Below are positions 59,980 through 64,000 of a stretch of DNA of 64,000 nucleotides, in pieces (the stretch's first letter is position 1; each line of letters starts with the position of its first letter). The DNA comes from Thermotoga sp. KOL6 (GTDB lineage Bacteria; Thermotogota; Thermotogae; Thermotogales; Thermotogaceae): the NCBI RefSeq assembly GCF_002866025.1, contig NZ_LNDE01000001.1, positions 496,001 to 560,000 of the forward strand. The letters are read 5' to 3'. A program made the translations under genes and the position numbers. Below the pieces are notes generated by a model. The model had not been told where the DNA came from, did not search any database, and worked only from the letters and a program-made list of their open reading frames with translations.

Positions 59980-60822
59980 CTATTCGAGTATGAGAATCCC
60001 TGCTCCGAACATTTTCGGCCCAGAATGCACAGCAAGAGTAGGGGGTAATCTGACCATGTCCACCCCTTTCACATCTTCATCTAACAGCTTCTCTTTCATA
60101 TCCAAAATTATCTCTTTCATTTCTTCGCCAGCGTAGGCTAATCCTAATTTTTTTCTTCCTTTAACTTTCAAATCTCTCACAATCCTTTCAATCACACTCT
60201 TAAGACCCCGTTTTTTTGCAACGACTTTCAGTTCCCCATCTTCTATGCTCAATATAGGATAAATCTTCGCAAGATTACCAAGAATACCAACTACAGTCTT
60301 GACTCTTCCGCTTTTTATTAGATAGTTAAATTCGAGGACTGAGAATCGTATCTTTATTCTTCTGTTTATTTCATTTACCACTCTTTCTAAATCGTGCTCC
60401 CCTCTTTCTATAGCCTTCATCAACTCCAATAAAACGTATCCTGAACCGATCGATACTTGTCTAGTATCGATCACTTTGAAACTCACTTCTGGAAATTCTT
60501 TTTCTAAACGCTTTACCACACTCTTCATAACATTGTAGAAGGCACTCAGTTTGGATGAAAGATGGACACAGTAAATATGGGTGTAACCTTCAGAGATTAT
60601 ATCACGCAACACCCTCTCCATTTCAACCGGAGAGGGAACAGCCGTTCGAAACTCCTTTGCGTTTTTGAATAAGTTGTAAAAACTTTCTGAGTTAAGATCC
60701 ACTCCATCTGTGTATTCTTTGTCATCCAAGTAAACCTTTATACCGATCGTTCGTATAGGGAAAGGAAGCTCCCAACCATCTCCTATAGTCACAGCACTGT
60801 CAATTACAAAGATTGGAAGAAT
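59980..60822 (-). CDS. Second DegV-family fatty-acid-binding protein
   Basis: About 281 residues. FVIDSAVT aligns with the DegV DSTAD start; [42 protein letters not shown] (20), and the C-terminal [12 protein letters not shown]. The N-terminal strand lies upstream of GTG 60792, so a start at ATT 60822 (GGGTGAG upstream) or ATC 60813 is likely. It differs from the 16-kb paralogue in the TSQPS and GPGT loops. It follows atpC and precedes hpf. Confidence 0.85.
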   Translation of the reverse strand: MLPIFVIDSAVTIGDGWELPFPIRTIGIKVYLDDKEYTDGVDLNSESFYNLFKNAKEFRTAVPSPVEMERVLRDIISEGYTHIYCVHLSSKLSAFYNVMKSVVKRLEKEFPEVSFKVIDTRQVSIGSGYVLLELMKAIERGEHDLERVVNEINRRIKIRFSVLEFNYLIKSGRVKTVVGILGNLAKIYPILSIEDGELKVVAKKRGLKSVIERIVRDLKVKGRKKLGLAYAGEEMKEIILDMKEKLLDEDVKGVDMVRLPPTLAVHSGPKMFGAGILILE

Positions 60823-61127
60823 TTTCTCACCCTTTCCACTCTCTCCCTTGCTTCCATGAATCTATCCGGTGAGATATCTTCTTCTTTTCCCGCTTCTTCA
60901 GTTATTATGATCACCTCTTTTCCATCACACCGAAGAAATCCCCCTGCAACTTTGAGGTGATATTCTTCTTCACCCGATTTAACCTTCACATCACACACAG
61001 AAAGCTGTGCGACTATGGGAGCCCTTTTTGGCAAGATACCCATGGCCCCCTCTATTGTTCGAAAGGACACAAAATCACTTTCCTTGTCGTACACAGTTCC
61101 ATAAGGGGTTACTATCTTCACTTTCAC
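60804..61127 (-). CDS. atpC: ATP synthase F1 epsilon subunit
   Basis: 107 residues, nearly all the beta-sandwich with [20 protein letters not shown] (20), [31 protein letters not shown] (18). The C-terminal helical hairpin is shortened. The start is GTG 61127 with GAGGAG upstream. It follows atpD by a few bases. Confidence 0.93.
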   Translation of the reverse strand: MKVKIVTPYGTVYDKESDFVSFRTIEGAMGILPKRAPIVAQLSVCDVKVKSGEEEYHLKVAGGFLRCDGKEVIIITEEAGKEEDISPDRFMEARERVERVRKFFQSL

Positions 61128-61131
61128 GGTT

Positions 61132-62544
<1,413 letters not shown>

Positions 62545-62549
62545 TCACC

Positions 62550-63389
62550 TCATTTTTCAATTTCCTTCAAAGCCTCTGCGCCTGTCACTATTTCCACAAG
62601 TTCCTGCGTGATGGAGGCTTGACGTGCCTTGTTGTAGGCCAGTGTCAATTCTCTGATTACTTCCTGGGCGTTGTCTGTTGCATTCTTCATCGCATTCTGC
62701 CTAGCGTAATATTCCCCGATCTTCGTTTGAAACATGAGGTCCATCAAGGTGGTTGATAAATAATAATGAAGTGCCACAGGAACGAGCCTTTCAGGTAAAG
62801 GTTCGTACTCGAAGTCTTCCTTCAACTTCTTTTCCTCGCGCTTAAGTGGCAAGAGATCGAAAGTTTCTGGTTTCTGAACGAGAATGTTTTTAAAACGACT
62901 GAACACCACCTTGACTTTTACAGGTTTGCCTTCCATGAAATCGAGTACATCCTCGACAATCGTTGAACCATTTCTGAAATCAGGTATCTCGTAAAACCTA
63001 TCGTACATCTTCAGTATATTTCCAGATTTGAAATGATTTATGGCTTTGAGGCCTATAAGGATGAGATGAGGGTTTTTCGACTCAGATATTACTCGCTCAG
63101 CCTCTCTTATGATTTCACTGTTGAACGCTCCACAAAGTCCCATGTCACTGGTTATAACCACAATTATCTCTCTCTCTCCTTCTTCGAAGAAGACCGAATC
63201 CAAACTCTCCACTGGTACCGAAGCCCACAGTTTTTGGACTTCTTCATAGAAAGGTTTAAATTTTTGGTACTCTGCTTCTATCTTTCTCGACTTCGCGCGT
63301 GCCACCATTTCCATAGCACGTGTGATTTTCATTAAAGATTGAGTAGCATTTATTTTCCTCTTTATCTGCAACATTCGTCCTCTGCTCAT
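62550..63389 (-). CDS. atpG: ATP synthase F1 gamma subunit
   Basis: The central rotor shaft, 279 residues. N-terminal helix QIKRKINATQSLMKITRAME (20) and C-terminal FQTKIGEYYARQNAMKNATD (20), NKARQASITQELVEIVTGAEAL (positions 254-275) form the coiled coil. The middle has ITSDMGLCGAFNSEI. It lies between atpA and atpD. Confidence 0.97.
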   Translation of the reverse strand: MSRGRMLQIKRKINATQSLMKITRAMEMVARAKSRKIEAEYQKFKPFYEEVQKLWASVPVESLDSVFFEEGEREIIVVITSDMGLCGAFNSEIIREAERVISESKNPHLILIGLKAINHFKSGNILKMYDRFYEIPDFRNGSTIVEDVLDFMEGKPVKVKVVFSRFKNILVQKPETFDLLPLKREEKKLKEDFEYEPLPERLVPVALHYYLSTTLMDLMFQTKIGEYYARQNAMKNATDNAQEVIRELTLAYNKARQASITQELVEIVTGAEALKEIEK

Positions 63390-63395
63390 CGTTCA

Positions 63396-64000
63396 TCACA
63401 CCCTGAAAGACGATTTGAACTCTTCAAGGGCTTTTTTGAGTTTTTCCTCCGTTTCTGGAGTGAGTTCTTTTCTCTCTTTAATGTCGTTGAGTACGTCTTG
63501 ATATTTCTCGTGCATGAATCTCAAGAATTCCTTTTCAAATCTTCTGACCTCTTCTACCGGTAAATCGTCAAGATAACCTCTGACTCCAGCAAAAATAACC
63601 ACAACTTGTTCCTCGACCGGCATGGGATTGTATTGTTCTTGTTTTAGAAGTTCCATGAGTCTCTGACCTCTTATAATTTGAGCGCGTGTTGTAGGATCTA
63701 GTTCAGTTGCAAATTGCGCAAAAGTTTCGAGTTCCCTGTATTGGGCCAGTTCTATCCTCAACATTCCAGCAACTTGTTTCATAGCCTTTATTTGAGCAGC
63801 ACCACCAACCCTGGACACGGACAAACCTACGTTGATAGCAGGTCTCTGCCCAGCGTAGAACAAACCAGGTTCAAGATATATCTGTCCATCGGTAATAGAT
63901 ATCACGTTCGTAGGGATGTATGCAGAAATATCGTTTGCCTGTGTTTCAACAATAGGAAGCGCTGTCAAAGAACCCCCACCAAGTTTGTCGTTCAAACGAA
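63396..64000 (-). CDS. atpA: ATP synthase F1 alpha subunit, C-terminal part (truncated by window)
   Basis: The visible 200 residues are the end of the non-catalytic alpha subunit, with [20 protein letters not shown] (20), [20 protein letters not shown] (20), [19 protein letters not shown] and [20 protein letters not shown] (20). The N-terminal part and Walker A lie beyond the window edge. It is upstream of atpG. Confidence 0.97.
   Translation of the reverse strand, partial: RLNDKLGGGSLTALPIVETQANDISAYIPTNVISITDGQIYLEPGLFYAGQRPAINVGLSVSRVGGAAQIKAMKQVAGMLRIELAQYRELETFAQFATELDPTTRAQIIRGQRLMELLKQEQYNPMPVEEQVVVIFAGVRGYLDDLPVEEVRRFEKEFLRFMHEKYQDVLNDIKERKELTPETEEKLKKALEEFKSSFRV

Overview
The window is a slice of a Thermotoga-type (Thermotogota) hyperthermophile chromosome. 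The evidence is protein-level resemblance, from memory, to Thermotoga maritima MSB8 families (RpoD, DapA, NiaR, the TM1459-type cupin, TM1506-type DUF1893, Adk, RpoA), Arg codons that are mostly AGA/AGG, very tight gene packing with stop/start overlaps, strong Shine-Dalgarno sites of the AGGAGGTGAT type, and frequent GTG/TTG starts. Recalled MSB8 proteins differ at many positions, so this is probably another Thermotoga species or strain. No rRNA, tRNA, CRISPR array, insertion sequence or prophage was recognised.

Layout. (1) 1-3.5 kb, plus strand: the end of an unknown gene, a TPR protein and a short-form Mfd, closed by a hairpin terminator shared with rpoD. (2) 3.5-13.3 kb, minus strand: cobO, psuG, then rpmH-rnpA-yidD-yidC-khpB-cupin, then rplU-prp-rpmA-ribU-rplM-rpsI, a terminator, and dnaG-rpoD. 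(3) 13.4-16.0 kb, plus strand: engB, a 276-base gap with a possible structured RNA and a 28-codon hydrophobic ORF, an HD-GYP protein and DUF5317. (4) 16-19 kb, minus strand: rho, glk and a DegV protein. (5) 19.1-38.5 kb, minus strand: an uninterrupted str-S10-spc-alpha superoperon of 35 genes from rpsL to rplQ, with a near-consensus promoter before rpsL and a terminator after rplQ. (6) 38.6-45 kb: a DUF1893 gene diverges from phoH-pgpH-ybeY-DUF1015-yugP-rsmB. (7) 45-54.8 kb, minus strand: a lysine/diaminopimelate operon (asd-dapF-dapA-dapB-dapH-lysC-lysA-deacetylase) behind a lysine riboswitch, running on into fur, a membrane protein and tmcAL. (8) 54.8-56.7 kb, plus strand: niaR-niaP under an apparent NiaR operator. 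(9) 56.7-64 kb, minus strand: atpA(partial)-atpG-atpD-atpC-degV-hpf-rng-tsf-pyrH.

Most of the window is core machinery: ribosome and RNA polymerase subunits, initiation and elongation factors, SecY/YidC export, replication priming and sigma factor, plus lysine and niacin regulation and energy. The least explained items are the closed-stem RNA/small-ORF locus at 13.98-14.22 kb, three genes whose homology runs upstream of every ATG/GTG/TTG to rare start codons with good ribosome sites (rng, a degV, tmcAL), the Prp protease next to an L27 with no cleavable leader, the structured region upstream of rplU, and the pyrimidine tract before rho.
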